From Paenibacillus sp. USDA918EY (lineage in GTDB: Bacteria; Bacillota; Bacilli; Paenibacillales; Paenibacillaceae): a stretch of 64,000 bases of DNA. The DNA lies in contig NZ_WTWY01000013.1 of assembly GCF_009870825.1 (NCBI RefSeq), positions 112,684 to 176,683 on the forward strand, in the 5' to 3' direction. Of this stretch, positions 7,587 through 15,779 are shown piece after piece. The translations under genes were made by a program, and so were the position numbers. The notes under the pieces were generated by a model. That model was not told where the DNA came from, did not search any database, and worked only from the letters and a program-made list of their open reading frames with translations. Each line of letters begins with the position of its first letter. Within the stretch, counting starts at the first letter, position 1.

Positions 7587-8864
7587 TTGAAAAAGATAGC
7601 TTCAGTACTTGCCGTTGTCTTGCTGGCGGCGGCCGTTGTCCAGCCCTCCGAGGGCTACGCCAAGAAGAGAACCGTCGACGAAATCGAACATGAGATGAGA
7701 GTGCTTCAACAGCAGGCGCAGGCGGCCAAAGCCCAGAAGGAAAAGGCCGAGTCGCAAAAGCAGGAAGCGCAGCATTACAAAAATAAAACGACGCAAAATT
7801 TGCAATACGTGCTGAACCAAATCGAGCAGGTCAGCAACAAGATGACCAAAATTTCGGTCCAAATCGACGAAACCCAGGACAAGCTGCGCGAAACGGCAAC
7901 CCAGCTGGACGCGGCGGAAGACCGGATCCAGTCCCGGGAAAAAATGCTGGAATCCCGCGTCAGACTAATGTACACGGACGGCAGCGTTTCTTATCTGGAG
8001 GTGCTCCTTTCCTCGACAAGCTTCTCCGATTTCCTGGAGCGGGCGGACACGCTCAAGAACTTCGTGGACCAGGACAAGGATTTGCTGGAGCAGCATAAGA
8101 AGGATAAAGCGCTTGTGCTGGACAAGAAAAAAGAGCTCGAAGGGCAGTATGCGAAAGCAAAGGATCTTTACGCCGAGATGGAAAACCAAAAAGCCATCCT
8201 GGACGAAAACGAAAAGCAGAAGCAAATTCTGATCGCCAAATACGATCAGCAGATCGAGGAATCCGACGGAATCAGCGATGAACAGGACGCCTTGCTCGTG
8301 AGCCTGGTAAGCAAACGTTCGGCGCTGCAGCAGGAGAAAAACAAGCTGAAGGCCGAAGAGGCGGCCAGACGCGCGGCGGCGGCGAAAGCGGCAGCAGCGA
8401 AGAGGGCGGCGGCGGCCAAGAAAAAGGTCAGCACATCCGTGGCAAGCTCCGGAGGATTCTCCGGCAATGGCGGGCCGCTGTACATGCCGGTAAGCGGAGC
8501 ACGGGTATCCTCGGGATTCGGCCGACGCGTGCATCCGGTGACGCATGAAGTCGGCAAAATGCATACGGGCGTCGATTTGGCGGTTCCGGAAGGAACGCCG
8601 ATCCACGCAGCCGATGAAGGCACCGTGACGCTTGCCGAGTGGTGGAGCGGATACGGATACTGTGTTATTATCGATCATGGAGGCGGGATGTGGACGCTGT
8701 ACGGCCATATCCGCAGCGGCGGCATCAAGGTGAAGGTCGGCGAACACGTCAGCCGCGGCCAGGTGATTGCCGAATCCGGATCGACGGGACGGGTAACGGG
8801 TCCGCATCTGCATTTCGAGGTCCGCGAGAACGGTACGCCTGTGAATCCGATGCCTTATTTGTAA
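7587..8864 (+). CDS. Coiled-coil M23 (LytM) endopeptidase, EnvC-like partner of FtsEX
   Basis: A 425-residue exported protein. It has a signal peptide (residues 1-25), a long charged coiled coil (about 27-265), an Ala/Lys-rich linker and a C-terminal M23 domain (about 295-425). The zinc site looks complete: HTGVD gives His and Asp, and GPHLHFEV gives HxH. It should therefore be an active endopeptidase, unlike E. coli EnvC, which only activates amidases. The layout also resembles CwlO-type hydrolases controlled by FtsEX in Bacillus, although CwlO itself has an NlpC/P60 domain. It starts with TTG at 7587 behind GGATGGGGAG, 78 bases after ftsX, so one transcript is likely. Confidence 0.9.
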   Translation: MKKIASVLAVVLLAAAVVQPSEGYAKKRTVDEIEHEMRVLQQQAQAAKAQKEKAESQKQEAQHYKNKTTQNLQYVLNQIEQVSNKMTKISVQIDETQDKLRETATQLDAAEDRIQSREKMLESRVRLMYTDGSVSYLEVLLSSTSFSDFLERADTLKNFVDQDKDLLEQHKKDKALVLDKKKELEGQYAKAKDLYAEMENQKAILDENEKQKQILIAKYDQQIEESDGISDEQDALLVSLVSKRSALQQEKNKLKAEEAARRAAAAKAAAAKRAAAAKKKVSTSVASSGGFSGNGGPLYMPVSGARVSSGFGRRVHPVTHEVGKMHTGVDLAVPEGTPIHAADEGTVTLAEWWSGYGYCVIIDHGGGMWTLYGHIRSGGIKVKVGEHVSRGQVIAESGSTGRVTGPHLHFEVRENGTPVNPMPYL

Positions 8865-8875
8865 TCACATAAATA

Positions 8876-8904
8876 TTCCGTACAAGCCGGACATATACTA
8901 CAAT
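8876..8904 (+). promoter_or_regulatory. Possible promoter for the processing protease gene
   Basis: TTCCGT (8876-8881), a 17-base spacer and TACAAT (8899-8904), located 56 bases before the protease start. The -35 is weak. Readthrough from the ftsEX group is equally possible. Confidence 0.35.
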
Positions 8905-8959
8905 GGTTAGGACTGGTCCCTACAAGGCTTGGCCGGAAAATAAAAGGCGGTGATCACAC

Positions 8960-10420
8960 ATGAAAAAACGTACGGTCGTAGTACTGGTCCTTCTGGCGAT
9001 GGTATGCGGGAGCGGGCTCACGTTCGCTTTGACGGGTTCCAGCTTAGCCAACCAGGCCGCGCTGGGGCAGGGCGTGCTCGCAAGCGCAGCCAGCGGCCTG
9101 AAGCCGGATGAAGTGAAAAAATTGGGCACGGCCCTGGACCTCATCCAGTCGAATTATTATCAGGACGTGGACCGCACCAAACTGCTCGACGGCGCGATCA
9201 ACGGGATGACGCAATCCCTTGACGACCCGTATTCCTCTTATATGGGCAAAAAGACGGCCGAAGAATTCGAGGAGACGATCGAAGGTTCGTTCAGCGGCAT
9301 CGGCGCCGAGGTTTCTTCCGAAAACGGCAACGTCGTCGTGGTGTCCCCGATCAAAGGTTCGCCTGCGGAGAAAGCGGGCATCCGTGCGAAAGACGTTATT
9401 CTGACCGTCAACGGCGAATCGCTTCACGGCCTGGAGCTGAACGATGCGGTAGCCAAAATCCGCGGCCCGAAAGGCAGCGAAGCCAAACTGACGATCAAAC
9501 GCAGCGGCTCGGCCGCGCCGATCGAATATACGATTATCCGCGATGACGTCGACGTCGAGACGGTGAAGGCCCACATGGAGCCGGGCAAGATCGGTGTCAT
9601 CGAAATCACCCAATTTTCGCTGAATACGGGCGAACGCTTCAAGCAGGAACTCTCCACGCTTGAAAAAGAAGGCATGAAAGGCCTGGTCATCGACGTCCGC
9701 AACGATCCGGGCGGCGTATTGTCCGTCGTCATCGACATCGCCGAGCAGTTCGTGCCGAAAGGCAAAGTGATCGTTCAAGTCGAAGACAAAAACAAGAAAC
9801 GGGATCAAACCCTCTCGAAGGGAAGCGGCAAACCGTATCCGGTGACGCTGCTGATGAACAAAGGAAGCGCCAGCGCGTCCGAAATTTTGGCAGGAGCGCT
9901 GCAGCAGTCGGCGGGAGCGAAGCTGATGGGCGAAAACTCCTTCGGCAAAGGAACGGTGCAAACAAGCTTTAACAAGCAATTTGACGACGGCAGCCTGCTG
10001 AAAATCACGATCGCCAAGTGGCTGACGCCAAACGGAAGCTGGATCCATCAAAAAGGGCTCAAGCCCGACATTGCGGTAGCGCAGCCGGACTATTTCTCGG
10101 TGGCGCCGATCAACAAAAATGCGACGTTGAAGTTCAATATGAACAGCGACGACGTGAAAAACGCGCAAGTCATGCTTGACGGTCTCGGTTACAAGCCGGG
10201 GCGCAAGGACGGATATTTTGACGAGAAAACCGCTTCCGCGGTCAAATCGTTCCAGAAAGCGCAGAAGCTCGGGGTAACCGGCGCCGTCGACGCCAAAACC
10301 GCCGAAGCGCTCGAGACGGAATTGATCAAAAAAATCCGCGACCCGAAATACGATAATCAGCTGAAGTCAGCGATTGCCGAGGTTCAGAAGGAAATTACGG
10401 CAGCTGCGTCGAAACATTAA
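8960..10420 (+). CDS. S41 family C-terminal processing protease (CtpA/CtpB type)
   Basis: A 486-residue exported serine protease. A signal peptide or anchor (about residues 5-27) is followed by a PDZ domain (near 105-180, with SPAEKAGIRAKD) and the S41 catalytic domain. The nucleophile serine lies in KGSASASEIL and the general-base lysine in SFGKGTVQ. A peptidoglycan-binding-1 domain follows (about residues 395-455, DGYFDEKTASAVKSFQ). In Bacillus the ctpB gene also lies between ftsEX and minJ; CtpB cleaves SpoIVFA during sporulation. The wall-binding tail suggests action at the membrane-wall interface. The ATG at 8960 has AAGGCGGTGATC upstream. Confidence 0.94.
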   Translation: MKKRTVVVLVLLAMVCGSGLTFALTGSSLANQAALGQGVLASAASGLKPDEVKKLGTALDLIQSNYYQDVDRTKLLDGAINGMTQSLDDPYSSYMGKKTAEEFEETIEGSFSGIGAEVSSENGNVVVVSPIKGSPAEKAGIRAKDVILTVNGESLHGLELNDAVAKIRGPKGSEAKLTIKRSGSAAPIEYTIIRDDVDVETVKAHMEPGKIGVIEITQFSLNTGERFKQELSTLEKEGMKGLVIDVRNDPGGVLSVVIDIAEQFVPKGKVIVQVEDKNKKRDQTLSKGSGKPYPVTLLMNKGSASASEILAGALQQSAGAKLMGENSFGKGTVQTSFNKQFDDGSLLKITIAKWLTPNGSWIHQKGLKPDIAVAQPDYFSVAPINKNATLKFNMNSDDVKNAQVMLDGLGYKPGRKDGYFDEKTASAVKSFQKAQKLGVTGAVDAKTAEALETELIKKIRDPKYDNQLKSAIAEVQKEITAAASKH

Positions 10421-10449
10421 AGAAGGCTCCCTGAGCCTTCTTTTTTCTT
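10421..10449 (+). terminator. Rho-independent terminator after the ctp gene
   Basis: The stem AGAAGGCTC/GAGCCTTCT with a short CCT loop, followed at once by a T-rich run (TTTTTCTT). It begins at the base after the stop codon. Confidence 0.88.
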
Positions 10450-10510
10450 TGCTATCGATGTCCGCTGAAATCGAAGGTTTCGGATCATCCAGAAAGGAGA
10501 GTGACGTCAT

Positions 10511-11824
10511 TTGGAAGTCGCTTTGGAATTGTTGTGGAACTTTACGGATGCACTTGTACAGCTGCTGCTGCAGCCGTTTTACTATATTTCGATCCTGTTC
10601 GTAATGCTGATGTACCGCAGGCAGGTGCTGCTGGAACGCAAGCTTTTCCATGTGAGGCTTCACAGCTGGGGGCTTCAGACATGGCGTACTTTTATCGGGG
10701 GATTGCTGGCCGGCATTTCGGTGTCGCTCGTCATCGCTTTCCTCGGCATTTCGCTTTCGCAGGAAGCCGTCGTTTGCATTTGGATCGTCGCGATCATTTT
10801 GCTGCTTTTCCGCGTAAGGTATTTATGTTTTGCTTATTCGATCGGCGTTTTGGGCGTCATCCAATTCGTACTTGGCTTTTTCCCGGGCTTCAGTCCGGCG
10901 GGGCTTGCGGGAACGGCCGTCGATACGGTTAGGGGACTCGACATCCCTGCGCTGCTGGCATTGGTCGCCGTTTTGCACCTGGCCGAGGCTTTGCTCGTGA
11001 AGCTGCAGGGCGCGGGTTTTGCGAACCCGCTGTTTATGGAAAGCAAACGCGGCAAGCTGGTCGGGGCGTATCAAATGCAGGCGTTTTGGCCGATCCCGCT
11101 GTTTTTGCTGATTCCGGCTCACACCGGCGGAGCGGTGCTCCCGTGGACGCCGCTGCTTGGCGGAGACGGCTGGAGCGCGGGGTTCAGCATGGCGGCACTG
11201 CCGGTGGTCATCGGCTTTAGCGAAATGACCCAAAGCATGCTGCCGCAGGCGAAGGCGGGAAAAACGTTCAAGCGGCTGCTTGCGTACAGCATCGTTTTGC
11301 TGGGACTCAGCCTGCTTGCCGCATGGTGGAAGCCGCTGGCGATCGTGGCCGCGGTCGTCAGCATCCTTGCTCATGAAGGGCTGTTATGGTACAGCCGCCT
11401 GGAAGAACAGCAGAACAGCCCGATGTTTGTCCACCCGCAGCAAGGGCTGAAGGTGCTCGGCGTCATTCCGGGCAGCCCTGCCCACGAGCTGGGTATCAAA
11501 GCCGGGGAAACCGTCGTGAAAATCAACGGCATCGGCATCCGGTCGAAGGAACAGATGCATGCCGCCCTCCGGAAAAATCCGGCCTTCTGCAAGCTCGAAG
11601 TGCGCAATTTGCAGGGGGAAAGCAAGTTTCTGCAGCGCGCGATTTATGCCGGTGATCATCATCAGCTTGGCGTCATCCTGGCGCCGGACCCGGATGCCGG
11701 AGTCGTTCTGGTCATGAAGCCGGTCAGCATTTTTCAGCTCCTGGCCATGAAGGTCCAGGCCAGAAACAAAACGAACGAGGTGCAGCTCGGCAAGCCGCAT
11801 GAAGGGGATTCGGCCCAGATGTGA
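10511..11824 (+). CDS. minJ: MinJ-like PDZ-domain integral membrane protein
   Basis: A 437-residue protein with about eight hydrophobic segments across residues 10-300, then a C-terminal PDZ domain (about 310-390, GVIPGSPAHELGIKAGE). This layout and its place directly after the ftsE-ftsX-ctp block match MinJ (YvjD) of Bacillus, the polar adaptor linking DivIVA to MinD and so positioning the septum. The name rests on synteny and architecture, not on alignment. It starts with TTG at 10511 behind AAAGGAG. It is separated from ctp by a terminator, so it may have its own promoter in the 60-base gap. Confidence 0.8.
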   Translation: MEVALELLWNFTDALVQLLLQPFYYISILFVMLMYRRQVLLERKLFHVRLHSWGLQTWRTFIGGLLAGISVSLVIAFLGISLSQEAVVCIWIVAIILLLFRVRYLCFAYSIGVLGVIQFVLGFFPGFSPAGLAGTAVDTVRGLDIPALLALVAVLHLAEALLVKLQGAGFANPLFMESKRGKLVGAYQMQAFWPIPLFLLIPAHTGGAVLPWTPLLGGDGWSAGFSMAALPVVIGFSEMTQSMLPQAKAGKTFKRLLAYSIVLLGLSLLAAWWKPLAIVAAVVSILAHEGLLWYSRLEEQQNSPMFVHPQQGLKVLGVIPGSPAHELGIKAGETVVKINGIGIRSKEQMHAALRKNPAFCKLEVRNLQGESKFLQRAIYAGDHHQLGVILAPDPDAGVVLVMKPVSIFQLLAMKVQARNKTNEVQLGKPHEGDSAQM

Positions 11825-11843
11825 TGACCGGGGCATGCAGCTT

Positions 11844-11878
11844 AAAAGGCGAGGAACAAGAAGTTCCTCGCCTTTTCT
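11844..11878. terminator. Bidirectional terminator between minJ and motB
   Basis: A perfect 14-bp stem (11844-11857 with 11863-11876), a 5-base loop, and T runs on both strands. It abuts the stop codon of the convergent minus-strand gene at 11877. Confidence 0.9.
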
Positions 11879-12677
11879 ATTCCTTTAACTGCCGCAGCAC
11901 GATGATTTCCACGCGCCGGTTTTTCTGGCGGCCCGCCTCCGTGCGGTTGTCGGCTGCCGGCCGGGTATCTCCATAACCCGCATACTGAAAGTTGTTGGCG
12001 TCCAAATGCTTTTCATCAAGGAAATAACGAAGGACGGACAGCGCCCGGGCGCCGGATAGCTCCCAATTGTCTTTATATTGCGATGCATAAACGATCGGCA
12101 GGTTATCCGTATGTCCTTCGATGCTGATGACGGTGTGCAGCTCCTTGAACAAGCTGGCGAGCTTGTCCATGACGGGCATGGCCCCCTTCTTGAGATCGGC
12201 CTTGCCGACATCGAACAACAGCTTGTCGCTCAGCGTAATCGAGATTCCCTTCGGCTGGTCGGCGACGAAAATTTGGTCTTCGAGCTTGTTGTCCTTCACG
12301 TATTTGGAGATGACCTTCATCAGGTTTTGCAGCTCCTGCTCCTGTTTGCGGAAGGCAAGCTCGCGGTCCGAGAGCTGGTCGGCCCCCTTTTTTTGCTGAT
12401 CGGATTTCTGTGCGGTGTCCGGATTTCTGTGCGTATATTTGTCCGCGGTGCCCGTAATGCCCGAGCCTTGGCTCAGAAGCGAATCGCCGCTGCGGAACGT
12501 ATGCTGGAGCGATTGCGTAATTTCCTTGTATTTTTCGGTGTCGAGCCGGCTCATCGCAAACATCATCACGAAGAAGATCAGCAGGAGCGTGATCAGGTCG
12601 GCGTAGGTAATCAGCCATCGGTCCTGGCCGTTTTCTCCGCCTTTGTCCCGTTTTCGCCGGTTACTCCGCTGTCTCAT
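11877..12677 (-). CDS. motB: MotB/MotS-type flagellar stator protein with OmpA domain
   Basis: A 266-residue protein with a basic N-terminus and one transmembrane helix (about residues 22-42) containing the key aspartate in YADLITLL. A plug/linker region rich in charged residues follows, and then an OmpA-like peptidoglycan-binding domain (about 135-262, with SIEGHTDNLP and AGYGDTRPAADN). It forms the ion channel with the MotA-type protein and anchors it to the wall. It overlaps the upstream motA gene by 17 bases, so the two are translated together. Whether it uses protons or sodium cannot be told from sequence by eye. Confidence 0.92.
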   Translation of the reverse strand: MRQRSNRRKRDKGGENGQDRWLITYADLITLLLIFFVMMFAMSRLDTEKYKEITQSLQHTFRSGDSLLSQGSGITGTADKYTHRNPDTAQKSDQQKKGADQLSDRELAFRKQEQELQNLMKVISKYVKDNKLEDQIFVADQPKGISITLSDKLLFDVGKADLKKGAMPVMDKLASLFKELHTVISIEGHTDNLPIVYASQYKDNWELSGARALSVLRYFLDEKHLDANNFQYAGYGDTRPAADNRTEAGRQKNRRVEIIVLRQLKE

Positions 12678-13461
12678 GGAATCCCTCCTTCATCGCGGGC
12701 GCGGAAGCGGCATTACGTTCTTCGGGCGTGAAGGACAGCAATTTTTTGCGTACAAGGTTCGGGTGCTCGCCGTTTTGCACGGCCAAAATGCCTTCGATCA
12801 GCAGCTCCATCGTTTGAATTTCATCGGCGCTTCGCGACTTAATTTTTGACGCAATGGGTAAAAAGATAATATTGGCGATGGCGACGCCGTATAACGTGGC
12901 CGTAAAAGCGACCGCGATGGAAGGCCCGAGCTCCGTCGGCTCGGTCAAGCTTCCGAGCACGTGGATGAGACCCATGACCGTGCCGATGATCCCCATCGTC
13001 GGGGCGTACCCGCCGGCGGATTCGAAGATTTTGGCATAACTTTCGTGCTTGTGCTCGACGGCATCGATTTCGAATTCCATGATCTGCCGCAGCAGCGCTC
13101 CTTCCGTTCCGTCGACGACCATTTGTATGCCTTCGCGAAGGAAGGGGTTCGGATGGTTCTCCACCAGTCCTTCGAGGGACAGAACTCCGCTCCTCCGGGA
13201 CGACGTGGCCATGTTGACCAAGTCCTCGATCAGCTGCTCGGTATTGTCCGTCTGGCGGGTGAAAGCAAAACGCAGCGCTTTGGGAATCGTTTTAAGCTTT
13301 GCCAACGGGAAACTGATAACGACGGCAGCGATGGTGCCGCCGAATACGATGAGCGCCGCCGCTCCCTGCATAAGTCCATTAATTTGGCCCCCTTCCCATA
13401 AGAAGCCTCCCACCAGTGCGGCAAGGCCTGCCAGAATGCCAATGATCGTTGTAATTTCCAT
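12661..13461 (-). CDS. motA: MotA/MotP-type flagellar stator protein
   Basis: A 266-residue membrane protein with four hydrophobic helices (near residues 3-22, 30-50, 145-168 and 180-200) and a charged cytoplasmic loop. It is typical of the MotA/TolQ/ExbB family at full length. The start MEITTIIGI at 13461 is preferred, with AGGAG about a dozen bases upstream; an in-frame ATG at 13485 has no ribosome site. With the MotB-type protein it forms the stator that drives flagellar rotation. No other flagellar gene is in the window, as is usual for mot loci in Bacillales. Confidence 0.92.
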   Translation of the reverse strand: MEITTIIGILAGLAALVGGFLWEGGQINGLMQGAAALIVFGGTIAAVVISFPLAKLKTIPKALRFAFTRQTDNTEQLIEDLVNMATSSRRSGVLSLEGLVENHPNPFLREGIQMVVDGTEGALLRQIMEFEIDAVEHKHESYAKIFESAGGYAPTMGIIGTVMGLIHVLGSLTEPTELGPSIAVAFTATLYGVAIANIIFLPIASKIKSRSADEIQTMELLIEGILAVQNGEHPNLVRKKLLSFTPEERNAASAPAMKEGFHETAE

Positions 13462-13495
13462 GTTATCGTTACCACTCCTATTCATGAGTTAGGGT

Positions 13496-13524
13496 TTGCA
13501 TAGCGCAATCGTTCAGAGTATAAT
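13496..13524 (+). promoter_or_regulatory. uvrB promoter
   Basis: TTGCAT (13496-13501), a 17-base spacer and a consensus TATAAT (13519-13524), directed toward uvrB. A LexA-like palindrome follows immediately, placing the operator over the expected start of transcription. Confidence 0.75.
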
Positions 13525-13529
13525 AGACG

Positions 13530-13543
13530 GGAACAAGCATTCC
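13530..13543. promoter_or_regulatory. LexA (DinR) box at the uvrB promoter
   Basis: GGAACAAGCATTCC matches the Bacillus DinR/LexA consensus CGAACRNRYGTTYC except at the first base and one central G. It is an imperfect palindrome starting six bases after the -10 hexamer. uvrB is a known SOS gene in Bacillus, so the position fits damage-induced expression. Confidence 0.65.
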
Positions 13544-13635
13544 TATTTAAGCAAGGATTTCCTATTCATATTATCGGGAAATCTCGACATATAGTTTAGA
13601 ATATCTATTTTAGATGATGAGGGTGATGTTGGGCA

Positions 13636-15627
13636 ATGAGTGATATTGTCGTTAGTACGAAACCGTTTGAGCTGATATCGGACTACAAGCCGCAGGGCGA
13701 CCAGCCCAAGGCGATCGCGGAGCTGGTAGAAGGGCTTGAGCAGGGGAAAAAACATCAGACTTTGCTTGGCGCGACGGGGACCGGCAAAACGTTTACCATT
13801 GCGCAGACGATCGCCAAGGTAAACCGTCCGACGCTGGTCATCGCCCATAACAAAACGCTGGCCGCCCAGCTGGCGAGCGAATTCAAGGAATTTTTCCCGA
13901 ACAATTCGGTGGATTATTTTGTCAGCTACTATGACTATTATCAGCCGGAAGCTTATATCCCATCATCCGATACCTATATCGAAAAAGATTCGAGCATCAA
14001 CGAGGAAATCGACAAACTGCGGCACTCCGCGACGAGCTCGCTGTTCGAACGCCGCGACGTCATCATCGTGGCCAGCGTGTCCTGCATATACGGCCTCGGT
14101 TCGCCTTCCGAATATTCTAGCCTCCTGCTGTCGTTGCGCATCGGCATGGAGAAACCGCGGAACCAGATCCTGTCCCGGCTTGTCGATATTCAATACCAGC
14201 GGAACGACATCAACTTCGTCCGGGGGACGTTCCGCGTTCGCGGCGACGTGCTTGAGATTTTCCCGGCGTCGCAAGGCGAACACGCCATCCGGGTCGAGTT
14301 TTTCGGGGACGAAATCGAGCGGATTACGGAAATCGACGTCCTTACGGGTGAATTGATCGGAGAACGTGAGCATGTCGCCATCTTTCCGGCCTCCCACTTC
14401 GTTACGAAAGAGGAGACGATGCGGATCGCGCTGAAAAACATCGAGCGCGAGCTGGAAGAACGGCTTGAATATTTCCGTTCCGAGGGCAAGCTGCTGGAGG
14501 CCCAGCGGCTGGAGCAGCGCACGCGCTACGATATCGAGATGATGAAGGAGATCGGTTTCTGCTCCGGGATCGAGAACTATTCCGGTCCGCTGACCTTCCG
14601 CGAACGCGGCGCAACGCCTTATACGCTGCTGGATTATTTCCCGGACGACTTTTTGATCGTGGTCGACGAGTCCCACGTCACCATCCCGCAGATTCGGGCC
14701 ATGTACAATGGGGACCGGGCGCGGAAGACGGTGCTGGTCGATCACGGATTCCGGCTGCCTTCGGCCCTCGATAACCGTCCGCTTCAATTCGAGGAGTTCG
14801 AGGACAAAGTGAACCAGATCATTTACGTATCGGCCACGCCGGGACCTTACGAAATGGAGCATTGCAATACAATGGTCGAGCAGATCATCCGTCCGACGGG
14901 CCTGCTGGATCCGGTTATCGAGGTGCGTCCGACCGAAGGGCAAATCGACGATCTGATCGGAGAAATCCGGGAACGGATCGATCGTGACGAACGCGTGCTG
15001 GTGACGACGCTTACGAAGAAGATGGCCGAGGATTTGACGGATTACCTCAAAGAGATCGGCATCAAGGTCCGTTATTTGCACTCGGATATCAAAACGCTGG
15101 AGCGGATGGCGATTTTGCGGGATCTCCGCCTGGGCGTGTTCCATGTCTTGATCGGCATCAACCTGCTGCGGGAAGGTCTGGACTTGCCGGAGGTTTCGCT
15201 TGTGGCGATACTCGATGCGGACAAGGAAGGCTTCCTGCGTTCCGAGCGGTCCCTGATCCAGACGATCGGCCGCGCGGCGCGGAACTCGGAAGGTTTCGTC
15301 CTTATGTACGGGGACCAGATTACCGAGTCGATGGACAAAGCGATCAAGGAAACGGCCCGCCGCCGCGGGCTGCAGATTGCGTATAATGAAAAACACGGCA
15401 TCACGCCGCAGACGATCCGGAAGAAAGTGCGCGACGTCATCGAAGCGACGAAGGTCGCCGAGTCGAAGGCGGAGTATTTGACGGACGCGGCCGGCAAAAT
15501 GTCGAAGAAGGAACGTCAATCCGTCATTCAGCGTCTGGAGGCGGAGATGAAGGAAGCAGCCAAAAACCTTCAGTTCGAGCGTGCCGCCGAACTTCGCGAC
15601 GCTTTGCTGGAGCTGAAGGCGGAATAA
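13636..15627 (+). CDS. uvrB: Excinuclease ABC subunit B
   Basis: A 663-residue UvrB of normal length. It has Walker A GATGTGKT near residues 42-49, the damage-probing beta-hairpin region YYDYYQPEAYIP near 97-108, helicase motifs (VDESHVT, QTIGRAARN) and the C-terminal UVR helix pair (about 622-660) that contacts UvrC. UvrB verifies the lesion delivered by UvrA and loads UvrC for incision. The ATG at 13636 follows GAGGGTGATGTTGGGC. An SOS-type promoter stands upstream and uvrA follows after 152 bases. Confidence 0.98.
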   Translation: MSDIVVSTKPFELISDYKPQGDQPKAIAELVEGLEQGKKHQTLLGATGTGKTFTIAQTIAKVNRPTLVIAHNKTLAAQLASEFKEFFPNNSVDYFVSYYDYYQPEAYIPSSDTYIEKDSSINEEIDKLRHSATSSLFERRDVIIVASVSCIYGLGSPSEYSSLLLSLRIGMEKPRNQILSRLVDIQYQRNDINFVRGTFRVRGDVLEIFPASQGEHAIRVEFFGDEIERITEIDVLTGELIGEREHVAIFPASHFVTKEETMRIALKNIERELEERLEYFRSEGKLLEAQRLEQRTRYDIEMMKEIGFCSGIENYSGPLTFRERGATPYTLLDYFPDDFLIVVDESHVTIPQIRAMYNGDRARKTVLVDHGFRLPSALDNRPLQFEEFEDKVNQIIYVSATPGPYEMEHCNTMVEQIIRPTGLLDPVIEVRPTEGQIDDLIGEIRERIDRDERVLVTTLTKKMAEDLTDYLKEIGIKVRYLHSDIKTLERMAILRDLRLGVFHVLIGINLLREGLDLPEVSLVAILDADKEGFLRSERSLIQTIGRAARNSEGFVLMYGDQITESMDKAIKETARRRGLQIAYNEKHGITPQTIRKKVRDVIEATKVAESKAEYLTDAAGKMSKKERQSVIQRLEAEMKEAAKNLQFERAAELRDALLELKAE

Positions 15628-15646
15628 TTGCAAGGACAGAATGGAG

Positions 15647-15680
15647 AAGAGAACGGCCCATATTTGCAGGTCGTTCTCTT
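15647..15680 (+). terminator. 12-bp hairpin in the uvrB-uvrA gap
   Basis: AAGAGAACGGCC (15647-15658) pairs with 15669-15680 across a 10-base loop, with one G-U pair. Only a short T stretch follows, so termination would be partial at best. Confidence 0.5.
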
Positions 15681-15729
15681 TGTGGATATTAGAAACGTCA
15701 TTTGGCGTTATCATACACAAACTGATGCC

Positions 15730-15756
15730 ATAAAGCCGGCGGAAAGCCGGCTTTAT
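15730..15756 (+). terminator. Perfect 11-bp hairpin just before the uvrA ribosome site
   Basis: ATAAAGCCGGC (15730-15740), loop GGAAA, exact complement 15746-15756. No T run follows. It sits about six bases before AAAGGAG of uvrA, so it could act as an attenuator, a processing stem or a translation modulator rather than a terminator. Confidence 0.55.
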
Positions 15757-15779
15757 GAACCAAAGGAGATGAACGAGCA

